Assembly: GCA_017303835.1 (NCBI GenBank)
Contig: JAFLBI010000001.1
Coordinates: 1,178,001 to 1,242,000 of the forward strand
Direction: 5' to 3'
From: Chitinophagales bacterium
GTDB lineage: Bacteria > Bacteroidota > Bacteroidia > Chitinophagales > Chitinophagaceae
Length of the DNA stretch: 64,000 bases
The translations under genes and the position numbers were made by a program. The notes under the pieces are model-generated. The model had not been told where the DNA came from, did no database searches, and saw nothing but the letters and a program-made list of their open reading frames with translations. This document shows positions 36,745 to 45,365 of the stretch, one piece after another (within the stretch, counting starts at the first letter, position 1; every line of letters begins with the position of its first letter).

Positions 36745-37436
36745 AAACGACCACTAAATGCTTTCAGGTATTTCTTTGCTTCTGTACCTGTGCAAAAAAT
36801 TAAATCCAGAATGCTGACAGCATGGTCAAATGGCGGAAATGGTTGCGTATACTCAGGATAGCCCTCATAACTCATCCATTTTACCTGCATACCCACAGCC
36901 TCAAACAGCGGTGTATCCAGATAATCTTTCGCAGCAGGACCTGAAAGATACGTATCCGCCCCCACTTTCTGACAGAGATCAACCAAGCTTTGTGTTTTAC
37001 CTTCAGTAAAGCCCAATTCAGTTGAACGATAAATTTTGGTTGTACCGCCCAGAATTTGCTGAATGGTTTCTATGAAAGTCTGATTAATACGGGAGAGATT
37101 TGTTTCCTCACTGTTGAGATAAAGCGGCTCAATCAACTCTTTATAGAGTTTAAACCCAGGCATTTTCCCATAGAAATTGCTCAAAGTTGCCCAATGCTTT
37201 TTGCGCCATTCCTGATTCAGCACATGGGTCTCTTCAATTTTCTGATTAAGATCGAACTGTCGAACTGGAATAGAAAGCCAGTTGCTACCCTGCGGTGTCT
37301 TGATGCGGTTACGATTACGCCAATCGTTCTTGGTATACTGCACATGATCGTAAAAAATGAAGACATCAGCAGTATTGATGATATCAAAATATCCTTTCCA
37401 AGGGATATAATTGGATTGAAGAATAGCAGCAGTCAT
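36741..37436 (-). CDS. WbqC-family protein
   Basis: The 231-residue protein begins AAILQSNYIPWKGYFDII and continues YDHVQYTKNDWRNRNRIKT, the defining WbqC-family region, with TYLSGPAAKDYLD later. The family is found in O-antigen and capsule gene clusters, and its biochemical role is not well established. It overlaps wecE by four bases and follows the NeuD-type gene without a gap, forming a three-gene set for amino-sugar work. Confidence 0.9.
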   Translation of the reverse strand: MTAAILQSNYIPWKGYFDIINTADVFIFYDHVQYTKNDWRNRNRIKTPQGSNWLSIPVRQFDLNQKIEETHVLNQEWRKKHWATLSNFYGKMPGFKLYKELIEPLYLNSEETNLSRINQTFIETIQQILGGTTKIYRSTELGFTEGKTQSLVDLCQKVGADTYLSGPAAKDYLDTPLFEAVGMQVKWMSYEGYPEYTQPFPPFDHAVSILDLIFCTGTEAKKYLKAFSGRL

Positions 37437-38060
37437 TTATAGCACATTCAGTTTGTCTGTAAAACGCATAGGGTTACCAATCACAGAAGTGCCTGAAGGC
37501 ACATTCTTGGTAATCACAGAACCAATACCAACTACCACATCATCGCCAATAGTAACACCGTTAGAAATGATGGCACCGGCACCAATAAAGCAACGCTTAC
37601 CAATCTGCGCTTTTCCACAGATAACCACGCCCGGCGAAACATACGTAGCATCACCGATATTGGTTTCATGCGACACAATCACACCATTATTAATCAAAAC
37701 CCCATTACCAATATTGGCTTGATGATCCAAAATAGCGCCTGGATATATAAAGCTACCTGCGCCAATCTGCACATCCACACCCTGCACCACAGAAGGATGC
37801 ACAAATGGTTGTAATTGTTGTATTCCGATAGCTGTTACCAAGGCTTCACGCTTACTCAGGTGCTTATACCCTAGGCCGATATAGAATTGGCTGCCAGCAT
37901 ATTTATCCTGTAGGTAAGCATCAAATGGTGCTACCGCTGCACCCTCAGCAACAGAAGTATAATCGTCGAAGACGGTAAAGACTGCATCAGGATATTGCTG
38001 CTGCAGAAAAGCCCTAAGCTGTCTGCCAAGGTCGCCATAACCAATGATTCCGATCTGCAT
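37437..38060 (-). CDS. NeuD/PglD-type sugar acetyltransferase
   Basis: The 207-residue protein has an N-terminal nucleotide-sugar-binding part (IGIIGYGDLGRQLRAFL) and a C-terminal left-handed beta-helix of hexapeptide repeats (IGAGSFIYPGA, IGNGVLINNGV, IGKRCFIGAGAI, IGDDVVVGIGSV). HETNIGD supplies the likely catalytic His. PglD and related enzymes N-acetylate UDP-4-amino sugars, which fits the WecE-type aminotransferase two genes downstream. The substrate is inferred from this pairing. Confidence 0.88.
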   Translation of the reverse strand: MQIGIIGYGDLGRQLRAFLQQQYPDAVFTVFDDYTSVAEGAAVAPFDAYLQDKYAGSQFYIGLGYKHLSKREALVTAIGIQQLQPFVHPSVVQGVDVQIGAGSFIYPGAILDHQANIGNGVLINNGVIVSHETNIGDATYVSPGVVICGKAQIGKRCFIGAGAIISNGVTIGDDVVVGIGSVITKNVPSGTSVIGNPMRFTDKLNVL

Positions 38061-38107
38061 GTACAGGTTTTAAGGGTGAAATTTTGACAAACAGATACCT
38101 GAAAAGT

Positions 38108-38956
38108 TTATTTCGTTGCTACAAAACCTACATACTTAAATAAGTTTCTAGTCAGCGGCATAGCTTTCAACAGATAATCATGCATCACTTCTGCATGGGC
38201 AAACCGAGCTGTTTTATCCATGCTTTCATCATTAATCAGCTTACCCTGACCAATAAACCAATGATAGAAAAACTGGACATCGTTAAAGCCGATGTTCTTC
38301 AGTGCAGCTACCAACTCCTCTTCACGGAAACCACCTTTGATATTCTTTCCAAACTCTGCTTGATTGAACACATCTTTATCTACACCAAAATTTTTCTCAA
38401 TATCTTCATCCTTATAGGTTACCATTTCAATCTCACGCTTCACAATGCCGTCGTACTGACCGTTTCTGTCGAGTTGATTCACCCCTTCCCAGAAATAATA
38501 GTTCGGATCCAGATCAGCATAGAATTGACCACCTGTTCTCAAAGCCTTGTAAGCTGTCTGCAGGGTTGGTAGCACATCATACAAATGATGCAGGAAAGAA
38601 TAGCCAGTCACCACATCGAAGCTGCCTTCTTCCACAGGAAAAGAACCGGTATCATGGTTATGCAAGACGATGGTTGCATTACCGCTTTTGTCCACCTTAT
38701 CCATCATAGCCTGGGTAACATCTACCCCATGAATTTCTTGCACATATTTCTTGGCAATATTGATCATGAAACCGGTGCCACATCCAAGATCCAGTAAGCG
38801 CTTGGCATTGGTGGCTTCAATCACCGGCTTCAGCTTATCTTCTACTTTCTGAATATTCTCAGGACGAAAATGTGGTTCACAAGTGCTGTAATCATCACTC
38901 ATGCGAGAGTGTAAAGCAATATTGGCTTCAATAACTTTCTGATAATTGGTCTCCAT
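38108..38956 (-). CDS. SAM-dependent methyltransferase
   Basis: The 282-residue class I methyltransferase carries the SAM-binding motif LLDLGCGTGFMINIAKK near residue 55 and VVTGYSFLHHLYDV as motif IV. The substrate is unknown. Its ATG overlaps the stop of the PhyH-type gene by one base (TAATG), indicating coupling. It may modify a sugar or lipid intermediate of the surface-glycan locus. Confidence 0.88.
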   Translation of the reverse strand: METNYQKVIEANIALHSRMSDDYSTCEPHFRPENIQKVEDKLKPVIEATNAKRLLDLGCGTGFMINIAKKYVQEIHGVDVTQAMMDKVDKSGNATIVLHNHDTGSFPVEEGSFDVVTGYSFLHHLYDVLPTLQTAYKALRTGGQFYADLDPNYYFWEGVNQLDRNGQYDGIVKREIEMVTYKDEDIEKNFGVDKDVFNQAEFGKNIKGGFREEELVAALKNIGFNDVQFFYHWFIGQGKLINDESMDKTARFAHAEVMHDYLLKAMPLTRNLFKYVGFVATK

Positions 38957-39729
38957 TATTCAACAGGTTGTTTGTATTTACGTAATTCAGGTGGTGCATA
39001 ATACTCATCATAATTTGCAGGCACCTGTGCTAAAAATCCAAGTTTTTGTAAAGCAGTTTGCGATACCCCACTCAAGTCCATATGCGCCATTGCACGGGGA
39101 ATATCAATGCGCTGCTTCATGTATGGGCGACACATATTGATGGTCATCGCATGACGCCATTGATCCGTATGATTGCTACCACCGGCGTGCCAAATTCTTG
39201 CATTGAAAAACCACACCGTTCCAGCTTTTGCAATCAATCTTTTCGCATTGCCTTCGAATTCTTCTCTGGATGGCTGCGCTTCTCTGGTTTGTGAAAAGGG
39301 CAAAAACCAAGTAGCACCATTCTCTTCTGTAAAATCATCCAATAAAATGGTCGCGCCTACATTGGTGATATATCCGGGAATGATGCGCGGACAATCCACA
39401 TGAATGCGGTTGGAATAATTTGTCTTATTCGGCGGCATGGATGATGATGTGTACGCATACACGGTACAACCATCGCCTAGAACAGCATTGAAACAGGTAT
39501 TGAGTAATTCGTTGTCGAATAATTCAATAAAGCTGCCACCATACAAAGAACACAAGAGCACCATGCCATAATCCTTATAGCCGGTACCGCCATGATAAGC
39601 CGCTTCTTTGTCGATGGCCTGCATCAACTCAGTCTTAGCCTTTTGTATAAATTCAGGAGATAGCACATCAGGCACAATGGAATAGCCTTGCGTATGCATT
39701 TCCTCTACAAATCGCGCTTTGTCAAACAT
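38956..39729 (-). CDS. Phytanoyl-CoA dioxygenase (PhyH)-family protein
   Basis: An Fe(II)/2-oxoglutarate oxygenase-like protein. The H-x-D pair is visible in NRIHVDCPRIIPG and the distal His in ARIWHAGGSNHT; RHAMTINMCRPY resembles the region that binds 2-oxoglutarate. I use ATG 39729 (MFDKARFVEEMHTQGYSIV), giving 257 residues; the longer frame to 39816 lies inside the preceding glycosyltransferase gene. The start overlaps that gene by eight bases. Hydroxylation of a sugar or lipid in the glycan pathway is possible but not shown. Confidence 0.87.
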   Translation of the reverse strand: MFDKARFVEEMHTQGYSIVPDVLSPEFIQKAKTELMQAIDKEAAYHGGTGYKDYGMVLLCSLYGGSFIELFDNELLNTCFNAVLGDGCTVYAYTSSSMPPNKTNYSNRIHVDCPRIIPGYITNVGATILLDDFTEENGATWFLPFSQTREAQPSREEFEGNAKRLIAKAGTVWFFNARIWHAGGSNHTDQWRHAMTINMCRPYMKQRIDIPRAMAHMDLSGVSQTALQKLGFLAQVPANYDEYYAPPELRKYKQPVE

Positions 39730-41005
39730 GTTTGTTAGTGATTTTTTGGAACAAATCCAGATAAGCCTGCACCTCACGCTTATGACTGAATTGTCCGGCT
39801 GCAAAAGTACGGGCATTCCTGCAAAAGGCTTGGTAATCTTCCGTACTGGCTCGAATCAATTCCAGCATGCCGTCGCACAGATCGCCGGGACCATTTAAGG
39901 GGTAGATAAAGCCATTTTGGGTATGTTGAATGGCATCCGGCGCAAGGCCTATGTTATAGGCAATTACAGGTGTTCCGCAGAGCAGGGATTCTAAGATCAT
40001 CATGGGGCCGGCATCCTCAATACTCGGACTGATAAATAGGTCTGATAGCTGATAATATTGCGCCAATGCTTTCTCAGAATGGGCAAAGGGTAATTGCTGG
40101 GCAGCGAATGGAAAAATATCGGGTGATACCTCACTATAGCGACTGGCATAGACCAGTAACACCTTTTCTCTTTCAGCTGGCATCAGGCGCTCATGCAATT
40201 TTTTCAAATTGCTCATCAAGCGATCAAAGCCCTTGCGGGGATCGAGGATATGCTGACAACCGAAGAAAATGATGAATTTGTCTTCAGGCAGCTGGAGTGA
40301 TTGACGCAAAACTTTTTTATCAGCAGCAGGTTGAAACAACTCAATATCTGCACTGATGAGAATTTTATTGACAGCTTGCTGTTTACCCAAAGCACTGCTT
40401 CTCACCTGCTGATCAATCTCTGAAGTGCTGGATACAAAACTGAGTGGAATGGTTTTCAATAACTGCTTACGAAGTTGCAGATTCTTGTACGATAAATCCT
40501 CTAATCGATTGGAGTGCAATGCGGGACATTTTCCGCAACCCTCATGATAACGCAAACAGGTTTTGGCATAATGACAACCACCTGTGAAAGCGTTTAAATC
40601 ATTAAAGCGCCAAAGAATGGGTACTTGTAAAGCTTTATAAAGATCCTGAAGATTTACTGAAGTTACATAACCCGTTACCCAATGCAGCATCACCATATCC
40701 GGCTGAAAAGGCAGGCTCTTCAACAGGTATTTAGCATCTACACAAACGTCTTCGCCTGCATTGAAAAAATTATAGATGGGGTCTGTACGCTTTTTTAATA
40801 AGCGGAAATTGAGTTCACTGCGTAAGCGATAAAACCATTTCACCAGAAAGGGAAATTGCACTTCACTTACTGTTGCATCTTCTTGTGTTTTCTTGAACAC
40901 CAGCACATGCGATTCCACACCGGCTTCCAGTAAACCTTTGTGCAAGCGCAGCATGGCTTTTGCCGCACCGCCGGTATCGTATGTATTCAGGTGAAGGACC
41001 TTCAT
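39722..41005 (-). CDS. Glycosyltransferase family 4
   Basis: The 427-residue GT-B enzyme opens with MKVLHLNTYDTGGAAKAMLR, the acceptor-domain glycine loop. The donor half has FIIFFGCQHILDPRKGFDRL and SPSIEDAGPMMILESLLCGTPVIA, with the E-x7-E type motif. CHYAKTCLRYHEGCGKCPAL is an unusual Cys-rich insert that could bind a metal. Its ATG overlaps the stop of the upstream methyltransferase by four bases. Confidence 0.9.
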   Translation of the reverse strand: MKVLHLNTYDTGGAAKAMLRLHKGLLEAGVESHVLVFKKTQEDATVSEVQFPFLVKWFYRLRSELNFRLLKKRTDPIYNFFNAGEDVCVDAKYLLKSLPFQPDMVMLHWVTGYVTSVNLQDLYKALQVPILWRFNDLNAFTGGCHYAKTCLRYHEGCGKCPALHSNRLEDLSYKNLQLRKQLLKTIPLSFVSSTSEIDQQVRSSALGKQQAVNKILISADIELFQPAADKKVLRQSLQLPEDKFIIFFGCQHILDPRKGFDRLMSNLKKLHERLMPAEREKVLLVYASRYSEVSPDIFPFAAQQLPFAHSEKALAQYYQLSDLFISPSIEDAGPMMILESLLCGTPVIAYNIGLAPDAIQHTQNGFIYPLNGPGDLCDGMLELIRASTEDYQAFCRNARTFAAGQFSHKREVQAYLDLFQKITNKHV

Positions 41006-41826
41006 GGCTTAATGGCTTCTATGAAGATGGAAGCATTTTCTTCAGGATCATCGAGTTGATAGCTGGCCCAGTTGGGGTGATAACTGGTTTGCGCTGTTTG
41101 TACTTTAACCTGTGTGAATCCCACAGAAGTGAGTAAACGCTCTAAACTATAACGATCATACATCCATTGATGGATTTCACCACCGTTGCGGAACTTACCA
41201 GTCTGATAATATTGAAAACGCTTCTTACCTAAAACAATACGTAGAAAAGCATCATAGATTTTATCCCAAGCCCTAGCCGGATTCTTCAAAGCCAATGCCA
41301 GCTTAGAAGGTTTGGTTGCTTCGCCTGATGCTTGTTGCAAAAACTGTTCGCGCCATTTTCTACCACCACCGCCGATTCTTCGAAACACAAAATCAGGATT
41401 GGGCAATTCAGGCTGTGTTAAGTATTGGAGCATGGCTCCTCCACTGCTATTACGAACAGTTTGATCATACATTTCCAACAGCATCCAATCATAGTCTGCA
41501 GCGGCTTTTGTATCACCAACAGCTGCTTTGTCTAATGCATTTAAATATTCCCGGGCAATGACTTCCAGATTGGGCATAGCAATACGAATCATCCCACCCG
41601 GTTTACAGATACGGAAGCATTCGCGAATAAATACAGCACCATCCTTTTGCTGAAAATGCTCTAATACATGGGAGTGGTAGACCAAATCAAATTGGTTATC
41701 CGGAAAAGGGATACCATTCAGGAAATTGCATTGCTGCACATCTGCACTAGCAGGATCCATATCTGCATTGATCCAGTGTGCATCCTTCACGTATTTATGA
41801 CCACAGCCAAGGTTGAGCAGTTTCAT
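41002..41826 (-). CDS. SAM-dependent methyltransferase (glycan locus)
   Basis: The 274-residue class I methyltransferase begins MKLLNLGCGHKYVKDAHWIN, with motif I at the extreme N-terminus, and has FDLVYHSHVLEHFQ as motif IV. Proteins of this shape are frequent in polysaccharide loci. A C-terminal part (YQTGKFRNGGEIHQWMYDRY) follows. Substrate unknown. It lies 10 bases after the GT2 gene and overlaps the GT4 gene downstream. Confidence 0.88.
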   Translation of the reverse strand: MKLLNLGCGHKYVKDAHWINADMDPASADVQQCNFLNGIPFPDNQFDLVYHSHVLEHFQQKDGAVFIRECFRICKPGGMIRIAMPNLEVIAREYLNALDKAAVGDTKAAADYDWMLLEMYDQTVRNSSGGAMLQYLTQPELPNPDFVFRRIGGGGRKWREQFLQQASGEATKPSKLALALKNPARAWDKIYDAFLRIVLGKKRFQYYQTGKFRNGGEIHQWMYDRYSLERLLTSVGFTQVKVQTAQTSYHPNWASYQLDDPEENASIFIEAIKP

Positions 41827-41836
41827 GTGTACAAGG

Positions 41837-42619
41837 TTACATATTTTCCAGACCCAAACGCTTTTTCAACAATATCAATTGCTTGCCAAGCTTAGTCTGT
41901 AATAACTGGTGAAGGAAATATAATCGACCTTGCCAGAGTCGGCAGGCAAAAGAAAAACCGAAATACTTTTCATAAATGCGCACATTATCACGCAGAGATT
42001 GCAGGTAATGCTGATTACTCGTACCCGTATGATCGAAGCGTGTAATCACACGGGGAAAGAAAACATAACTGCATTGGGTGAGGCGACATAACAAATCATA
42101 ATCCATTGCAATTTTTTCATCCAGTCTAAACAAACCCACCTGATCATAAACGGCTCTGCGCACAAACCAGGTTGGATGCGCTACACTGCGCATACCTCGA
42201 TACAACTTGCCTGCATCAAAAGGCTTACCTACTTCCACCATCACCCCGCCCCGATTCGTCGTGATGCGACCACTGATCCAATCAATATTTGGGTGCTTAT
42301 CCAAAAATGTCATTACATCTTCCAATACTTGATTGTCTGCATAAACATCACCGGCATGCAATAAGTGTGTATAATCTTGTGTAGCTTGGGTGATGCCTTT
42401 ATTAAAAGCATCTGAAATGCCTTGATCGCGTTCATTCAACCATTTGCGATAAGCAGGTTGTGGATGATTGGCTAACCATTCCGCAATCTCAGGTTGCGTA
42501 GAACCATTGATGATCCAATGTTCTTGTGGATGTAGGGTTTGTGCATCTACTGCTGCACAGGTTTTCTGCAGTTCTTCGAGATTATTGAAGCATATCGTTA
42601 TGACGCTGATCGTGGTCAT
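41837..42619 (-). CDS. Glycosyltransferase family 2
   Basis: The 260-residue GT-A enzyme has ISVITICFNNLEELQKTC at the N-terminus, WIINGSTQPEI, and the metal-binding HLLHAGDVYADN. RGMRSVAHPTWFVRRAVYDQVG is the acceptor motif of WcaA/colanic-type transferases. It starts within the mqnA stop region (four-base overlap), so it is coupled to mqnA on the same transcript. Confidence 0.9.
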   Translation of the reverse strand: MTTISVITICFNNLEELQKTCAAVDAQTLHPQEHWIINGSTQPEIAEWLANHPQPAYRKWLNERDQGISDAFNKGITQATQDYTHLLHAGDVYADNQVLEDVMTFLDKHPNIDWISGRITTNRGGVMVEVGKPFDAGKLYRGMRSVAHPTWFVRRAVYDQVGLFRLDEKIAMDYDLLCRLTQCSYVFFPRVITRFDHTGTSNQHYLQSLRDNVRIYEKYFGFSFACRLWQGRLYFLHQLLQTKLGKQLILLKKRLGLENM

Positions 42620-43362
42620 CGTTGATTGGCTTGCAGCTTTTCCAAAAACAAGGCCATTCCCTTACGCTTGGCTTCATCGAAGGAATAACTGATATGCTGC
42701 GTGTAATAGGTATGCATGTCATAGGCCGGATAATCCATATCAGCCAATACCTCGTCAATATGATTGATTCCGTAGGCATTGGCCATATTGAAAGCATCAC
42801 TAAAATCTGCATCCAATGGTTTATTCGCTACCCAGGTGGCAAACACAAAGGGCAAACCTGTATGGGCTTTCCAGGCAGTACCTAGATCATACACATATTG
42901 TCCTTTATTCAATTGTGCTAAAGCACGATCACCAATAATGAGTCCGGCAGTGGTACCGCCGATTCGATCAATAAAATCTGTTCCTGCATCTTCCAGTACT
43001 ACCGGCTGTTGCCAGTACTCGCGCAATAAGATTTGTGCCAGCTGAACAGAAGTCCTGCTTTGGTAATCGAGCAATACTGTTTTGATCTCTTCCATGGGTA
43101 CATCAGAAAAAATAGCTACCGATGCTACTTCTCCATTACAACCAATGCAATAATCCGATACCAAATGTGCTTCTGCTAATTTGGGGATGATGGCTACAGG
43201 CACGAGTCCAACATCAATTTGTCCGCTCAATAAATCGCCCGCCACTTTCGCAGGAAAATCCTTGGTGAGGATGATTTTATCCATCAAGCCACTACGCTCT
43301 ACCCCATATAACATGGGTCTTGTATTGAGATAACTCACAGCGCCAATCCGAATCTTCTCCAA
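42616..43362 (-). CDS. mqnA: Chorismate dehydratase (futalosine pathway)
   Basis: MqnA removes water from chorismate to give 3-enolpyruvylbenzoate, the entry to the futalosine route of menaquinone synthesis. IRIGAVSYLNTRPMLYG is the N-terminal signature, followed by GQIDVGLVPVAI and YCIGCNGEVASVAIFSD. No ATG lies near the expected beginning. I favour TTG 43362 (LEKIRIGAVSYLN), giving 248 residues; TTG 43383 adds seven residues. The gene heads a minus-strand run of glycan genes and is divergent from purB. A polysaccharide role is not implied by this neighbourhood. Confidence 0.88.
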   Translation of the reverse strand: MEKIRIGAVSYLNTRPMLYGVERSGLMDKIILTKDFPAKVAGDLLSGQIDVGLVPVAIIPKLAEAHLVSDYCIGCNGEVASVAIFSDVPMEEIKTVLLDYQSRTSVQLAQILLREYWQQPVVLEDAGTDFIDRIGGTTAGLIIGDRALAQLNKGQYVYDLGTAWKAHTGLPFVFATWVANKPLDADFSDAFNMANAYGINHIDEVLADMDYPAYDMHTYYTQHISYSFDEAKRKGMALFLEKLQANQR

Positions 43363-43445
43363 TTCAGCTAATTTTGCCTGCAAAGAAACAGGTTTTCGGT
43401 GAAGATTCGGCCGATTCCGGCCGCCCGCAAAGCCCTCCCAAACAT

Positions 43446-44792
43446 ATGGAACTCAATCAACTTACGGCGATTTCAGCTATTGACGGACGTTACCGCAAGC
43501 AGGTACAACAATTAGACGAATATTTCTCAGAATACGCCCTGATCAAGTACCGCGTTTGGGTGGAAATTGAATATTTCTTTTTTCTGGCCGATCAGAAATT
43601 TTTCCGCCTACCGGCCAAAGTGCGCAATGCCATGAAGAAAGTGGCAGATGAATTCAGCCTGACAGATGCGCAGCAAATCAAACAAATTGAAGCAACAACC
43701 AACCACGATGTAAAAGCCGTGGAATATTTTCTGAAAGAACAATTGGACAAATGCGGTGGTGCAGATTATAAAGAGTGGATTCATTTTGGCCTCACATCGC
43801 AAGATGTCAACAATACAGCCATTCCTCTAAGCTGGAAACATTGCATCGAATACGAATACTTGCCTGCTTTGCTGAACCTGCAAGGCAAACTGCATCAGTT
43901 AGCCGGCGATTGGAAGAAAGTGTCTATGCTGGCGAGAACGCACGGACAGCCAGCTTCCCCTACACGTCTCGGTAAAGAATTGATGGTGTTTGTAGAGCGT
44001 ATTGAATCGCAGGTGCAGGCATTTGGCTATATCCCTTTCTCTGCCAAGTTTGGTGGCGCTACGGGTAATTTCAACGCACACAATATTGCCTTCCCTAAAA
44101 AGAACTGGATTCAGTTAGCCAACAAATTTGTAGAAGGCGTTTTGGGTTTACAGCGTCAGCAGTTCACCACACAGATTGAGCATTACGATTCACTGGCTGC
44201 ACATTTTGATGCACTGAAGCGCATCAACACTATTTTGATTGATCTCTGCCGAGATATCTGGACTTATATCAGCATGGATTATTTCAAGCAGCAGACCAAG
44301 AAAGGCGAAGTAGGCTCTTCTGCCATGCCGCATAAAGTAAACCCTATTGACTTTGAAAATGCAGAAGGCAATCTGGGCGTAGCGAATGCGCTGCTGGAAC
44401 ACCTTTCTGCCAAATTACCTATTAGTCGTTTGCAGCGCGATTTAACAGATTCAACCGTGCTACGCAATGTTGGCGTGCCTATGGCGCATATAGCAATCGC
44501 GATGAAATCTTTGGAAAAAGGCTTGGGTAAGCTTTTGCTCAATGAAGCCAAAATCAAAGAAGACTTGGAGAATAACTGGGCGGTAGTTGCGGAAGCGATT
44601 CAAACTATTTTGAGGAGAGAAAACTACTCTAATCCATACGAGGCTTTGAAAGAATTGACGCGTGGCAATCATGCGATAGATAAAAAAGCTATCCATCAGT
44701 TTATTGACGGACTCAAAGTTTCTGCAGCACTCAAAAAAGAACTGAAAGCAATTACGCCGCACAACTATACGGGCGTACATCCTGATTTCTAA
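43446..44792 (+). CDS. purB: Adenylosuccinate lyase
   Basis: The enzyme acts twice in purine synthesis, splitting fumarate from SAICAR and from adenylosuccinate. I use ATG 43446 (MELNQLTAISAIDGRYRKQ), giving 448 residues; the frame extends to a TTG at 43374, but that overlaps the mqnA start and is not family-like. The fumarase/aspartase signature GSSAMPHKVNPIDFENAEG is present, and TRTHGQPASPTRLGKE-type sequence (ARTHGQPASPTRLGKEL) carries the catalytic His region. Length fits the E. coli type. Confidence 0.95.
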   Translation: MELNQLTAISAIDGRYRKQVQQLDEYFSEYALIKYRVWVEIEYFFFLADQKFFRLPAKVRNAMKKVADEFSLTDAQQIKQIEATTNHDVKAVEYFLKEQLDKCGGADYKEWIHFGLTSQDVNNTAIPLSWKHCIEYEYLPALLNLQGKLHQLAGDWKKVSMLARTHGQPASPTRLGKELMVFVERIESQVQAFGYIPFSAKFGGATGNFNAHNIAFPKKNWIQLANKFVEGVLGLQRQQFTTQIEHYDSLAAHFDALKRINTILIDLCRDIWTYISMDYFKQQTKKGEVGSSAMPHKVNPIDFENAEGNLGVANALLEHLSAKLPISRLQRDLTDSTVLRNVGVPMAHIAIAMKSLEKGLGKLLLNEAKIKEDLENNWAVVAEAIQTILRRENYSNPYEALKELTRGNHAIDKKAIHQFIDGLKVSAALKKELKAITPHNYTGVHPDF

Positions 44793-44794
44793 GT

Positions 44795-45331
44795 TTATTG
44801 ACTGGGGGACTTTAGAATAGTATACCCTTGCTGTTGTAAAGTGCTAATTGTAGTTAGTGCAGATAGGCCTACCTGCACATTTGGTAAGAGGCTTTCTCTT
44901 GCAATTCCACGTCTTTGCATGGTTTGTCCGCATATAGTAACCCTTCCACCCGCATCTTGGATTGCTTTAATGAGTGCCAGATTGGGATTATCCTTACCAT
45001 ACTTTTTCTTGTATGCTTCGTTATTAATGAGCGTGAACGCAGCTACATTGTGTAATACAAATACAACCTGCATTTTTTTGGGTGTTACCCCAGCTGCTGC
45101 ATGCAAATTCATAATGCGTGCACCATTGAGTAAGCCTTCATTCACACTATCCGGATTGGGTGCTTGCATCACATCAATCACCAGCTTATAGTGCAGCTTT
45201 GGATCAATACCGTAATCAACAGCAGGCACTTCCAGTACTTGACCAAAACCTTTCACCAAGGGTGTTGCATTGAACTGAGCCTTGCTACTCAATACCAACA
45301 TCAAACCAAAAAGCAGTAACCAATTGCGCAT
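44795..45331 (-). CDS. Exported DsrE-family protein
   Basis: The 178-residue product has a signal peptide (LLLFGLMLVLSSKAQ, cleavage near 18) and a DsrE/DsrF-like alpha/beta domain. YKLVIDVMQAPNPDSVNEGL and KMQVVFVLHNVAAFTLIN are the core strands, and AGGRVTICGQTMQRRG contains the conserved Cys of this family, suggesting sulfur or thiol chemistry in the periplasm. It converges on purB with two bases between stops. Confidence 0.85.
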   Translation of the reverse strand: MRNWLLLFGLMLVLSSKAQFNATPLVKGFGQVLEVPAVDYGIDPKLHYKLVIDVMQAPNPDSVNEGLLNGARIMNLHAAAGVTPKKMQVVFVLHNVAAFTLINNEAYKKKYGKDNPNLALIKAIQDAGGRVTICGQTMQRRGIARESLLPNVQVGLSALTTISTLQQQGYTILKSPSQ

Positions 45332-45365
45332 TGTTTAGACTTTGCGAAAAGGTAAAGCCTTTTAT

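Noticed and set aside
39730..39816. Longer start of the PhyH-type gene
   Set aside because: The extension lies inside the glycosyltransferase gene in another frame and is not oxygenase-like.
43374..43445. N-terminal extension of purB from a TTG at 43374
   Set aside because: The extra 24 residues overlap the divergent mqnA start and are absent from the family; ATG 43446 fits.
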